Assembly: GCF_030272615.1 (NCBI RefSeq)
Contig: NC_081405.1
Location: forward strand, 472,740,008-472,804,007
Length of the DNA stretch: 64,000 bases
DNA from: Cryptomeria japonica
Lineage: Eukaryota; Streptophyta; Pinopsida; Cupressales; Cupressaceae
Direction: 5' to 3'
Shown: positions 11,401-23,309 of the stretch, piece by piece
How the letters are laid out: the number at the start of each line of letters is the position of its first letter
Position numbering within the stretch: position 1 is the stretch's first letter
Notes under the pieces: model-generated
The model's input: only the letters and a program-made list of their open reading frames with translations
The model's database searches: none
What the model was told of the DNA's origin: nothing
Translations under genes and position numbers: made by a program

Positions 11401-13149
11401 AAATAAAACAAAATAGTGTTTTGCCACAATTTTTAGGGTTTGTTAACCCAAGAAAGCTTCGAAGAGAGTGAAGTATTTTTTGCCTTAGTTTGTTTTAAAA
11501 AGAAAAAAAATTATTAATATGTTTGTGGCATGACCTTATATTCCTTGTATTCTTTTAAGTGCTTCATAAACACTTTAAAGGACTTAGTCAAATAATCCTA
11601 CTTTATGTTTTTCAAAAACTCCTTTATTTTTTTGGGAATTTATTCTAGATTTGTAAATCTTTATTTGAGTGATAATTGTAGATCACTTTAAATAAATGAT
11701 ATTTTAAAATGCAAAGTAGAGTATCATTAAGTTCTTGTGAGAGATAGACCAAAGAAGAAGAGTTAGTCAAGCCTTGAAGTTGTTGCTTGCATCTAGGAGA
11801 TCTGCAAACATGTGGAGGAAAAATAGGTGATTTGGTCACCTAATTGATAGTTTATCTTCAGTTAAGACTCCAAATGGATGGAGTTTGAGTCAAGGAGGAT
11901 TTTGAGGAACACAACTCCTTGATTCTTTCAGTTTTACACCTATTTTGGAGAGATTTTCAGTTGCATATGATCCCTTGAAGTTTGCAAATTCAGGACTCTT
12001 TTTGCCTATTTTGGGGAGTTTTTATTCACTCTCATGCCTGATTTGGAGAGGTGACAACATATTAAGTCTTGGAGCCAAAATTCAAAATTTGAATTTTTAG
12101 AACTTTTTGTATAGGTCTTTCTTCTTCTCTCTTTTTGCTTGAGTTTTGAGTATTGCATCTACTCTATTAGCTTTTTCATACTTTTGTAACTCATTTGATT
12201 ATGAGTATTTTTAAATTGATAATGTAGAAAGATCCTTATTTTCAATAGAAGCTTGTTTTCTCCTCAACTATTTCTATTTCAGCATTGCATGTGAGTAATT
12301 TGTTAAGGATATTGTGATTTCATCTTGAAATCCTTTATTTTTATTTTATTCCTTCAATGCTTGATTTAGGAATGACATGTTATAGTGCGGGTCTATAAAT
12401 GCATTTTGTATTTTTTTGCATTAAAATTGTGAGGACTTAATCATTTTCCTTTTTATGAACTTCAAAAGGCTAAAACCTTTCATAAGAATCATTTATGCAA
12501 GCATGTGCAACTGATTTGTGAGATAGTCTAGCTTCTTTAATTGACTAGTTTTTATGATTTTCAACAACATTGTCAAGTTTTATCTTTGGTGTATCACCTA
12601 TTAGTGTTAGATTTAAAATTACAAGTTCATCTTTCTTCCCCTTTTCCCTGCCAAAGTCAAGTGTTAGTTTTAGGTTATCAAAAGGGGAGCCAACCCATAA
12701 TCTGGAGGTCTACTCTCGCCATAGGATACCCACAGCTTGAGTAGTCCAATGTTGCACGTGATTGTAGAGTTTTAAACTTGGCCTCGGGTGCAAATCCTTG
12801 TGACAATAGTTATAACTTGTTGTTCCACATTTCTATCTTTAGATTGACCTATTTTTTTAATAGAAACAATGGCACTAGGAATGATAAATATAGCTTGTTT
12901 AAGTGATTCATATTTCTTGTTTGGTCTCATATAAATTCCTAAATTTTCATCACATTTCACATTTTCAACATTTTCATCAATTGTAAGATAAGTTGACATT
13001 CAAATCCTAGCTTTTTATTATTAAAAAAAATTCTATAAGGAAAGTGCAAGAATATGAGTCCCAATTTGGGTGAAGTTTGTATGTTGGAAAAAAATGCTGC
13101 TAGAAATGGGCAGTTGTTTCACTTCGATAGCTCGAGGCAAAAAAATAAC

Positions 13150-13262
13150 AAGTGCTCATTTTAAGAATAATGGGCACATGTTACGCTTTGTGACCTAGAT
13201 TGAAATGGGTACTCATGTTTTACATAACAGGTGCCCATTTTGTACAAAATGAGTGCATTTTA
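13150..13262. repeat. Cluster of inverted/direct GTGCYCATTTT words
   Basis: Five related words alternate in direct and inverted orientation (AGTGCTCATTTT, AATGGGCACATG, AATGGGTACTCATG, GGTGCCCATTTT, AAAATGAGTGC). The core CATTTTGTACAAAATG at 13236-13251 is a perfect 16-bp palindrome. Confidence 0.6.
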
Positions 13263-14313
13263 TCCAAAAGTATTTATTTTTTTAATAACTAACTATGATT
13301 TCATTTTTGCAATTTGACTGACAATGAGAAAGTAGGAGACAAGAAAAATGAGACCTTGAGTGCACAACCACACACCTTTCCACTCCCTCTTCTAGCCTCA
13401 AGTTCACTTCCCAAGTATGCCCATTCGACCTTCACTATGTTTTTTTGCCATTTCAAAGCAGTTTCAAGGAATTTATGTAGGGTTTTGTAAGGAATTTTAT
13501 GGAGATATTTCAAAACACATATTTGCATTGTCGTATTCTCAAACATATTTTTGTAACCTTTAACAATACATAGCATATCATTGACACTATTTAACAACTC
13601 CAATACTAGATTGGGAACCTCTTTGCAACCTTTAAGACTGTAATTGAGACTTTATATTAACAATGTTCAGAACGTTTATGTGACTGTGAATATAAATTAA
13701 AAATGTTCAAAACCTACTTCTACCTTTGATGCATAAGACTAGATTGATAGATGAGTTGAATGATGACACAACCAATAAGTTTTAATTTTTTTAATCTATG
13801 TACATCAATCAACATGTTTTTTTGTCATTCATATGAGGCTAGCAACTCAAAAGCTTCACTAGGCCACCACTATATTGAATGTTAAGTAATTTGATTTACG
13901 TTCTTAAGATACAGTAGCTCAACACCACCACCAATTAAAGTAGGTTGTTAATGCTCAAATCACATGTAGTGCTCAAATAAAAGCTTGGATCCACTAGCAT
14001 AAGATTGGAGAGAAAAATCAGAAAGAAATATTTTAAGATTTTGAGGATTGTTATGCATCCCAAACCATTAACAAACTCTAGGAAGTGTAATATAACATTT
14101 CTTAAAATTTAGGAACCAAATTTTGGAAGAAAATATATTAAACTCATGATTAGGTATTTGATAAAATGATTTAATCGACAAGGACTAGAAACATATAACA
14201 TAATCTTGTAAGCATTCATTAAGACCAATGTTAACAAAATAAAAATTGTGATCTTAAGACCAATGTTAACAAAAAAAAAGTATACACAAGAATTAAAACC
14301 TTGTGGCAATAAA

Positions 14314-14439
14314 TACAACCATTCAATTGCATAATATTTTCCTATATGCGAAAATAATTTAGGAAGTAAATTATCATACAACCATTCAATTGCATAATAT
14401 TTTCCTATATGCGAAAATAATTTAGGAAGTAAATTATCA
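14314..14439. repeat. Perfect 63-bp tandem duplication
   Basis: The 63 bp beginning TACAACCATTCAATTGC at 14314 are repeated without a change from 14377. A shorter, imperfect direct repeat (TTAAGACCAATGTTAACAAAA) lies just before it at about 14218 and 14254. The lack of differences suggests a recent event. Confidence 0.95.
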
Positions 14440-14781
14440 TCATAAATATAATCTAATCATGTGTCATGGAAAGCAATAATGTGTCATAAGAATCCTCTTA
14501 CCATAGTACATCTTAAAAAGTGGGGCCACAAAACCCATGGGATAAGAAAACGCTAATATGTCATAACAAAGATAATTATGCTTGTTCTCACTAAGTCACT
14601 CTTTGTACTTGAAGGAAAAACACTTAATATATTTTGAACATCATTAAGTCTCTTTATGATGATATCAAGGGTAGATTGGTTGATAGTGGAGGTAGGGGTT
14701 CTAATGTGAGTATTGATAGGATGGGTATAAATAGGCTAGAATAAAATGGTTGAGGAGGTCGATAAAACTAAGAGTATGGTG

Positions 14782-14856
14782 AATTATAAAGTCAATATGC
14801 ACTCCTTCTTGGACCAATTTATGGTCCATCAAGGAGTGCATATTGACTTTATAATT
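14782..14856. repeat. 75-bp hairpin, 34-bp arms
   Basis: Arms 14782-14815 and 14823-14856 are inverted copies with 32 of 34 positions paired and a 7-base loop. The two mismatches lie together. The size is that of a small foldback or a miRNA-type precursor; no coding in it. Confidence 0.9.
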
Positions 14857-15390
14857 TGTTGAACATTCAATTATATCAATAGTCCATTTCCTACTTGTTA
14901 TGTTTAAATTTTTATTTAGTAAATAAATAATAAACATATCAATGTTATAGAATTTATTTGACTAAATATTTATCTAATTTAATAGATTTGATCTTTTCTA
15001 TATTTGTTAAGAATAAATTACAAGGTTGAAATAGATATTTACAATTTTTTTGGGGGAAATGTTACATATTTTAAGTAGATTTGGTTAGGGAACAAAGAAT
15101 CCTAATAAAAAATATCCCACCTAGTAAAATCCTTTGATGCCCATTTAGCTAGAGGATTAGAAATCAAATTCCATTCTTCAGGAATATAAATAAAGAATAT
15201 GGAATCAAAAGTTTGAGAAGTTTATAATGAATATTATCAACCATAGATTCATCAAATTGGTGTTCATATCTTGATCACCCTAATTCTTTTCTACTCTTAT
15301 CAATAAAATGCTCTAGATCAATTTTTTTTATTTCATGTCATCATTATATATGAACTATCAATTTATATTCTAGAAAACCAAGCCATTTCT

Positions 15391-16704
15391 TATTGGCATT
15401 GAGAACGAGAGGGGGGGGGGGGGGGGTGAATCAATTTTATTAAAACTTTACTTAACTCAAAGACAATTACAGATCTGATAAATAAAAATGAAATCATAAA
15501 TCAACACCACACACACAACACTAAGATTTTTGACGTGGAATTCTTGGTCAAGGTAAAAACCATGGTGGGAACCTACCCAAAATATGATGATACCATGTTA
15601 GATGTATATGAAATATTACAATTGGGAATGCACATGCATTCAAGCACACTACTCAAACACAGCAACAACAAGGGATACAACCTTGGGGAAGAGTCACAGT
15701 CTTACAAAAATATTTGGATTACATCTAGAAGATCATGAACTGATAGATTAACATCTCCTCATGCCTTGTTACAATTTTGGTTAAGCACAAAACACTATAT
15801 CTGCTCATTCACACTTCTTCTCTCCTTCTGAAAGATCAAAAATATTAGCACATCACACACATTCGTAGATACATCCACAACATGATTTTACATTAATTTA
15901 TACACATCATCAACCTACCTTTCAAGGTCGGCTCAACCCACAACACAAATTACAAAATATGATCACACATGCTACAATAACAAATGCGGACTAGAACAAT
16001 GTCAGTTAAGACATAGTATGGACCTAAATCACTACCTCGAACATGAAACACCTCCAACAATTATGCCTTGAACATATGCAACACGCTACAATCAACATGC
16101 CAAGAACATGAAGAACACCACTGGATCAAGACAAATCATCAATAACACGCACAATGATCAATACGAACCACCAAAACAAATAGGACACGATCTAGAAACA
16201 TCCACAAGCATCATGAATTACCATAGGAACAACCACAACAACACCAATTACTAAAATCACCATGACCATTATACCAAACTTCAAGAACACTAACTAAATA
16301 GACTATCAAACTGAAAGATACAGTTGCGGACCTCTAAATCATGAACCACCTGAGTTGAGGACACATCAGAATGTACCAAACACTTTTCCAAATCCGTAAA
16401 CCAAGATATTGTAACATGGAGAAATGCAGAACAAAATCCACAACACTAATCAACATTGAACAACTGAAAAACCAACCGCAATACTAGATCTCATAACTCA
16501 ATCAAATCAGCATGCAAACCTCTGAAACTTCACTTGAATCAACTAGAGATACTTATCTCAAAACCCTTTAATACACAACAATGCATCTACAACATATTGG
16601 CCAAACCAACTTACTTAATGTGACAACACTGGAACACAGAGAGGAATATGTTGACAACAATGACAACACATCACTCAAACACATATTTGAACATTATCCC
16701 AACA
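15391..16704 (-). repeat. Probable solo Copia LTR, minus strand
   Basis: On the minus strand it begins TGTTGGGATAATG at 16704, contains TTCCCACCATGGTTTTTACC and ATTCCACGTCAAAAATCTTAG near 15575-15530, and has a 16-base C-tract (G on plus, 15411-15426) in the context GATTCACCCC...CTCTC near its end, as in elements A, B and D. A perfect 5-bp duplication TTTCT flanks it at 15386-15390 and 16705-16709. No primer site or internal region adjoins either end. The 3' end reads CCAATA rather than CA, so the left boundary is less sure than the right. Confidence 0.65.
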
Positions 16705-16709
16705 TTTCT

Positions 16710-17202
16710 ATCAATTTAAATATATAAGGGAAAAATAATCCTTTCATATGCTATGTCAAATGACTCTTATCAAAATCTTTCAACTTTCATAGTGTTTCAA
16801 GAAAGTCCACTCTATTAGGAACCCAACTAGGAGGGCATGTGGCTCTAATTCAACTCCATGGAATCTTAGTACTATTATACCCTGGATGGAGAACCAATCT
16901 CCCAAATTGTTCTCAATGTTTGTCTCCTAATTAGATTATTTGGCCTTTAAAAAATTATAAAATTTTAGATAATTTGGTTCTCTTTTTCCTTTGGATATCC
17001 AATATTCTTTGAAGAGAGTATATCTCAAAAGCATCATAGTTAGAATTCTAACAATATTCATCCCACACATAAGTTAATATTACTGTAATGCTAAGTTAAT
17101 AAGTTAATAAATTACTATAATGTTATGGTCTATATGAAATTAACAATACTAAATGTACAAGTCAAACTCAAATTTCAAATAATATAATATTACTATAGTG
17201 AT
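16710..17202. other. No recognisable feature
   Basis: AT-rich flank between the solo LTR and the MITE; no gene, RNA or terminal repeat seen. Confidence 0.5.
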
Positions 17203-17210
17203 AAAATTAC

Positions 17211-17507
17211 CATGAGGGCTTCACTGGATAGGAAATATTATACTGCGTGCATTCATATTGGGGGGTTTAATATCCCAAAAATGAGGGTGCAATATATTGC
17301 CTATAGGTGAAAATTGGGGGGTTTTTAATCTAGGCTATGAAAAATTACAATATCTAGCAGAAATAGGGGGATTTTAATTCAGGCTTTGTGTTGAGAGGGG
17401 GTGACAAAAAAGGAGTTTAGGGTAATATTTTTTGAAAATAGGGGGATTCTTTAGTATGCCATGAACACTCATGCTATAACTCAGGTTCACTAAGTGAAGC
17501 CCTCGCG
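17211..17507. mobile_element. hAT-like MITE
   Basis: 297 bp with terminal inverted repeats C(AT/GC)GAGGGCTTCACT at 17211-17225 and its inverse ending 17507; 13 of 15 positions pair. The two mismatches (CATG against CGCG) are those expected from CpG deamination on one side. A perfect 8-bp duplication AAAATTAC lies at 17203-17210 and 17508-17515. Eight-base duplications are characteristic of hAT transposons. No transposase reading frame fits, so it is non-autonomous. G-runs inside (GGGGGGTTT words) repeat several times. Confidence 0.8.
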
Positions 17508-17557
17508 AAAATTACATACATTAAAATTATCAAAATGTTATGTGCTTAAGTTATAGT

Positions 17558-18507
17558 TGTTACACATATACCTTTTTCTTGTCATTGATGACAACCCCCT
17601 TTTTTTGGAAGTAGTTCAGAATCCAGAAGTTTACTAGAAACAAGTTTTGGGTGAAGCAGTATTGTGGTTCTGAAAGCTGTGTCTAGAATGTTAGTGTGTT
17701 GTTCCAGAAATGTTTTATGTTTTGATTACAACATCAGAGTTTGCTGGAAGAATTTTTCATCTATCTAACTATTTACTTTTGGTCTGGAGATTTTTAGGTT
17801 TGTATTAAGTGTAATACATTTTATATTTTTGGGTCCAGTTGTATATTTTGGGTCAGAAGCATGTATACACATTATAATCTTCTTATGGCCAACTTTGTGA
17901 AGATAATTATTCTGGCTTGGTGTATATATGATAATTTTTTGAAAAGAATAGATGTATGTGTGATAGAGATATGATGAAGATGAAAATATGAATACGAGTG
18001 CAATTTGATACAAGGAAGTCCATATAGAGGTATTTTAGTGCAGAAGTAAGAGTGAATATAGTTGTAGTGATCCAGAAGGTCTGGTTGTCTCAATATCTCA
18101 GCAAGAGAAGAGTTTGTGCTATAAATAATAGGTGTAATTTGCATATAGAGATTCTCTTGGTCATACAATTTTCTTTGATATTGTAATTTTGTATCTTGTC
18201 CATGGTGTAGTTAGCTTCAGGTTTGCAAGTCCCTTTTTTGTATCTTGCCCCATGAGCATTTACCTTGGTGTACAAGTTTGGACTAGTGAGCTCTACTTTT
18301 TATAATCATTTTATTTATAGTAGATTATCTTGTGGGTTAACTCCCACCATGCTTTTTCCTAGTTTGGGTTTACCACATAAAATTCTGGTGTTCTTATGTG
18401 GATGATTTGTGTTCTTATTTTGTGAATCTGGTTAATATAAGTTTGTAGTCTAGAATTTTAATTTATGTTGATTCACCCCTCTCTCAACATCTGGTGTGTG
18501 TCCAACA
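17558..18507 (+). repeat. 5' LTR of element B
   Basis: 950 bp, TGTTACACAT...TCCAACA. Includes CTCCCACCATGCTTTTTCC followed by GGGTTTACCACA (18340-18382) and GATTCACCCCTCTCTCAAC near the end. Aligns over its whole length with 23310-24260. Confidence 0.92.
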
Positions 18508-18509
18508 AT

Positions 18510-18521
18510 TGGTATTAGAGG
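18510..18521 (+). promoter_or_regulatory. Primer binding site of element B
   Basis: TGGTATTAGAGG, two bases after the LTR; initiator-Met type (TGGTATCAGAGC) with two changes. Confidence 0.75.
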
Positions 18522-18577
18522 TAGTTCCTCTTGAGTAAGATTAACCGCTTGCGGAAGATCTAGAGTATTGAACACTA

Positions 18578-19563
18578 TGTTTGAAGATCTGAATGATATG
18601 GATGCCATGGAACATAGAGACTATGAAATTTAAGGGGTAGTTGACATGGAAGGAGAATTAAGATCTTCTCTTGCAAATCTAGATGAAAGAAGATTCAAGT
18701 TGAATAAAGTTGAAGACAAGGTTTCTCACCTAAGAAAACTACGTGATGTGGAAAGAAAGAAAATGGATGATCTTGACACTAGATGAATAGTAAAATAGAG
18801 GATTGTACTAAGCTTGACAAAGAGGTGCATAAGTTGAGAAAGGAGTTGAAGGAAGCAAAGGAACAAATTGAAAAAAGGGATAAAGCTGAAAGGAGGAAAT
18901 GAAGTTCTTGATGTTGTGCTTAACGCTAAAAAACAAAGCAAAGATAGAAAAGGCTTGTGATATGAAGAAGGAGAATACTCTAAAGGGAAAGAGAAGATCA
19001 ATGATCCTTCGATTTTGAATGTCCAGAAGTCTCCTCCATTTTCTAATAGGTTCACTTATAAGGATAACTATTCCACTTGTAATAAATATGGACATCGAGC
19101 TAGTGATTGTATAAGTCAAGTAAGGAGTCAGTCGAATGTGATAAGATTTTATTCATGCAATAAGATTGGACATAAAGCAAATGTGTGTAGAACTAGGATG
19201 AATTGGAATGGATAGAGGAATACAAATGTTTGGTAATTATTTCATGGAATATGTTACTCCTACAATAGATATGGGCATAAAGCATTTGAGTACAAAGCAT
19301 CTAATAGATCTAGAAATACCAGAAGATATCGAAGTTATCAACAGAGGAGTCTGGTCTATTACAATTGCAACAAAGTAGGACATTTAGCAAGAGATTATAG
19401 AAGTAGATCCAAAATGTCTTCTAGACTGACAAAAAAAGTGGATACTAACCTTGATAAGGAAAAGATGAAGAAGATGTGGGTAAATAAATCTAATGTAAAG
19501 ACTGAGTTGAATATAGAGGTTGTACTGGCACCGACTGATGGTGTTTCTCCCTCTAGAAATTAA
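18578..19563 (+). pseudogene. gag: Gag-like protein: coiled coil plus four zinc knuckles
   Basis: Reading from ATG 18578, one frame gives MFEDLNDMDAMEHRDY, a stop, then a charged helical stretch to about 18785 (RRFKLNKVEDKVSHLRKL). After a frame change at the stop near 18784, a coiled coil follows (LDKEVHKLRKELKEAKEQ). From about 19015 the frame encodes four knuckle-like motifs: CNKYGHRASDC, CNKIGHKANVC, YSYNRYGHKAFEC and YNCNKVGHLARDY, of which the last has lost its final Cys. It ends at a stop at 19561. Multiple knuckles suggest RNA binding. Stops and shifts make it a pseudogene. The usual Copia capsid region at the N-terminus is not recognisable. Confidence 0.7.
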
Positions 19564-19660
19564 GCTTGTATGATGGACTAAGGGGGAGAACTGAAAGAAA
19601 TTTGTATACCCCCTCAATTTTGATGTAGTAGGTTAGAAGAAGGTTTTTTGGTGCTTTAGA

Positions 19661-22600
19661 GTGTTTTTAAGTGTTACTAGAAATGCAGGTAAAAAGAGAA
19701 AGTGGTTTTTGGAAAGTACGCTTGTCATTAATGTCATTCGTCCAAAACAAACTATATCAAGAAGTCACTTAATTGTTTTGATCACTTGCAAAAAAAGAAG
19801 CTTGAAGATTTGCAGTGTAAAGAAGATCTCAATGTGTTGTGTTAAGAAATCCTTCGTCCACAACATGTCAATTCCAGTTGTTGTTGACCCTACCTTGAAA
19901 CCCTGACCTACATTGTACCCATATCCTATCCTTGCAATGTTGATTGATAAAGAAAGAGTATTTTCAAGGGTGCCTGCTCACTATTTATATACCAAGGATG
20001 TGTGTGCCTACATTCATGATGGGATGGAAGAGGTAATCCATCTTAAATTCAATGACTTGTGGGAGAAAGTAACTAAGGAAGACATTGCAACCCTAAAGAA
20101 AGATTATAAAAATCTTAGAGACTCTAGATCAGTCATTTGGAGATTCTATCCTGAGTATTTTCATGAAGTTGAGTAGATTAGAATAATCCCAAGTTGAATT
20201 CGTGGAGATACTATGTACCTTGACAAACCCTATCGGATCACGAAGGAATCCCTTCGAACCAGTCTTTGTCAAAGGGGAGAGGTTCCAATGAAGCGATTAG
20301 TCAAGAATGATATAGTTAGCACACTGTCAGGATCTAAGTGTGATGGAAGAGCGATGATTGTAAAAAATATCAAAGATATTGGGGTAAAGCTTGCAATCAA
20401 ATACCTAACTTGTACAAAATTTACTTTTAGAACCAAGAAAGTACAACCACGACGATAGCCATTTATACAATTTTTAGGATTATGGTATGTAACAATTCCT
20501 TTGATTTGTATGAACTTATTTTGAATAAATTATTAGAGAATCTGAAAAATACAAGGAAGAACAAACATCCTTTCAAATATGGACCTTTGATAATATGTTT
20601 AGCCTTTATGTTTGTAAATTATCTTCTAGTAGAGACAATGTTGTTTGGGAGAAGTCATCCCCAATAGGAATGCAAAATGGGTACTTATATGAGGCAATGC
20701 ATGTTGGACAACAAGAAATATTAAAGAGATTTTTGTGGTTGGTTTAAAAAAATTCAATCTTCTATGCAACAAAGATACAAGTTTTCATCAGAGCTAGTGA
20801 ATAGTTACAAAGATACATTCACTTTTTCTATTATTATAGATAACTATTATATATTTGCGGTGGAACCATGAGTTGGGTGGATTCTATAATTTCCTTATGA
20901 AGTGTCAGATTAGGAGGCAATAGTAAAAATTGAATAGGTAAAGAATTTAGATAAGGATCCGAATGAGGAACAATTTGGGACAGTAGAAGAAATTGAAGAA
21001 AGCGAGAGAAAGGAGAAATCCACAAAAAATTTGAACAAGAGGATGTTTGCAATATTTGCCAAGATAGGGCTTACAAAATCTATGCAAAAATATGTAGCTT
21101 GGCCATCTAAGTTTGCACCATTTGTTTCTCTAGTTAAGTCTAGTGCGTCAGAAGTATCTAGAAGTATGCAGAGTGAAGTTGTTACTGTAGAAAAGAAGAG
21201 GAAGCCAATGAGAAAAACTAGAGCTTAGCGAAAAGAAGAAGAATTTGATGAAAGCACTATTGAAGAAGCTAAAAAGGAATTTTTTTTTATAAGTCCTAGA
21301 AAATCTAAGCCTGAAGCAACCCCAATGAAGAAACATCCAATCAAGAAGTATACAAAAAAGTCTTCCTTCGGTGAAGAGAAAGGGAATCCTATAGTGGAAG
21401 AAGAGAATCCTAAGGTATAAATTATGAAGTTAGAAAGTTTGCTTAGTGCCATTGGTGACAATCATTCCTGAATTATATTTTAGAAAATTGTGATGAAGTT
21501 GATCTTGTAAATAGAGACATCATACAAAAAGCTATAATTAGATGCATGATTTTGTTTGATTAAACATTGAATGAGATCAAAGATAAAATTATGGATAAAA
21601 TTTATGAAATATTAGTGAAAAAGAGACAAGATGCAATTAACAAAGAGTCAAATATCAGGATTGATGCAATAGATAGAGTCTGTAATCCCTTATGTAGGAA
21701 AGATAGATTAAAAGTTCAACAAGAGCTGAATATTCAATTCCACACAAAGGAAAGAGTAAACCTAATTATGGCCGATGATCTAGATAATATTAAAAGGTTA
21801 AGGAAAAAAACAAATGATATTACAGAGGAAGTTGCAGAAAAGGTAGTTCTCTCTCTATCTTCTCATATGGAGAAGACCTCTATGCAAATGGATTTGGGTG
21901 AACCTAGAAGTAGTTGTGTTGCTCAGATATCCAGAGTAGATGTGTCTATAGTCGATGTACCCATGAATGAACAAAAATCAATTATAATTAATGTTGATGT
22001 TTCTAGTTCCGAAGTTGAAAAGGAAGAAGAGAAGATGTCCGAGCAAGAATCTGAAAATGTATTTGAAGACTTGGAAGATTTCCAAGTTGACAATGAGTTA
22101 GATTCCTTATTGCACTCTTATGGGAGTGCATCTGAAGGATAAAATGTTAGAGAATATTGTGAAGATACTTGCCTAAAAAATAAGTCAAAGGAGTTGAGTG
22201 TGAAAAGACTCTAGTTGTTCTATCTCCTCCTATTTCCAATATTTCATCTGAGTTGTTAAAATTCCATGTATTAAAAGGTAAATTGGGCATTAATTCGTTA
22301 TCACCCCAACAAATTTTGTTTCTTGGAAATTCTTTATTGTTTGAGCTAAGAAAAAAGAGATTTGTTTCAAGCGACTTGGTGGAAGATATGTTGATGAGAA
22401 ACTTCCAAAAGTCAAATTTGAACCTTGGAATGATGAAGACCATATGAGAAATGCCTTCAATACGTTGAAAGAATGTGCTATGGATTTTGAAGGAATGTTT
22501 TCTAAATCAGTTGAGAAAAAGTTTTTGTATGATAGGTTGCAGTCCTTACAAGCTAAGCATATATTGAATCTCATCTTCGGTTGAAAAGAAATATAGTTTC

Positions 22601-22990
22601 TCTTAATGCAAGTATTGACCATGCTATTGATACTTTTAGATTCAATATGTCTTTTTAAGAAAATAATTTCAAATATCAAACATCCCATCCTTGATATCTC
22701 GCAGAGTTTTGACCCCCAATCAGATGAAGGTGGGTCTAAAAGAATGAAGATTTCTCAACTGAACAAGGACTTAGAGTGTTAGAATGTTAAGAAGGTAGCT
22801 ATTAAGAAATATTTTGATATGTCGTGTGATACTATAGAAATTCACATCTCTAGCATGCTAAAAGTGATTAATAATGTGAAGAAAATGTTTGATACTATGT
22901 CCTCTCCTTTGAGCTATGAAGAAGTTGAAAAAATGCATTTTAGAATTGGAAAGTCAAATTAGAGTTCTTGACTTTGTTGATATAGATTGG
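19661..22990 (+). pseudogene. Long decayed ORF of unknown function in element B
   Basis: I do not recognise this protein. Open segments on the plus strand succeed each other: 19913-20176 (with IHDGMEEVIHLKFNDLWEKV and DSRSVIWRFYPEYFHEVE), 20213-20458 (YRITKESLRTSLCQRGEVP, KCDGRAMIVKNIKDIGVKLA), 20482-20667 (FDLYELILNKLLENLKN), 21031-21228, 21567-22142 and pieces to about 22970 (FEPWNDEDHMRNAFNTL). The first three look like one globular domain cut by stops; 20900-21420 is Lys/Glu-rich; 21567-22142 is a 191-codon charged helical, acidic-ended segment. No catalytic motif of pol enzymes is present. It lies between gag and the 3' LTR, where pol would be, so it may be a captured or element-specific gene. 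Confidence 0.6.
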
Positions 22991-23297
22991 AATATTGTTT
23001 TACAACAATTGGAAAGTAAAATTAGAGTTCTTGACTAGATTGGAATTTTGTTTTACAACAATTACAGTCAATGCATGGTGGAGCTATTGCTCTAGTGTTT
23101 CAAGATGCTTGATTTCTCCTATTTTCAACTTTTCTTGTGTATATGAGTTATTTTTTTTTAGGGGGAGTTTCTTTCATCCTTTGTCTTTGATGGTAAAGGA
23201 GGAGAGATTAAATGGGTTGAACAGGAAGGCAAGTTCAAGTTGTACCTTTGATAACCAGTTTGGCGAGTCTTTTTTGGTAGGTGTCACCATCAATGAC

Positions 23298-23309
23298 AAG
23301 GGGGGAGAT
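23298..23309 (+). promoter_or_regulatory. Polypurine tract of element B
   Basis: AAGGGGGGAGAT directly before the 3' LTR, in the position of the plus-strand primer. A second run TTAGGGGGAG lies at about 23158 and a third (AAGGGGGAGAAC) at about 19580. Confidence 0.75.

Larger units (their letters stand above)
11401..15390. other. 4 kb AT-rich DNA without a gene
   Basis: No coding domain, RNA gene or terminal-repeat element recognised. Local structures listed separately: a cluster of direct and inverted GTGCCCATTTT words (13150-13262), a tandem duplication (14314-14439) and a long hairpin (14782-14856). Confidence 0.6.
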
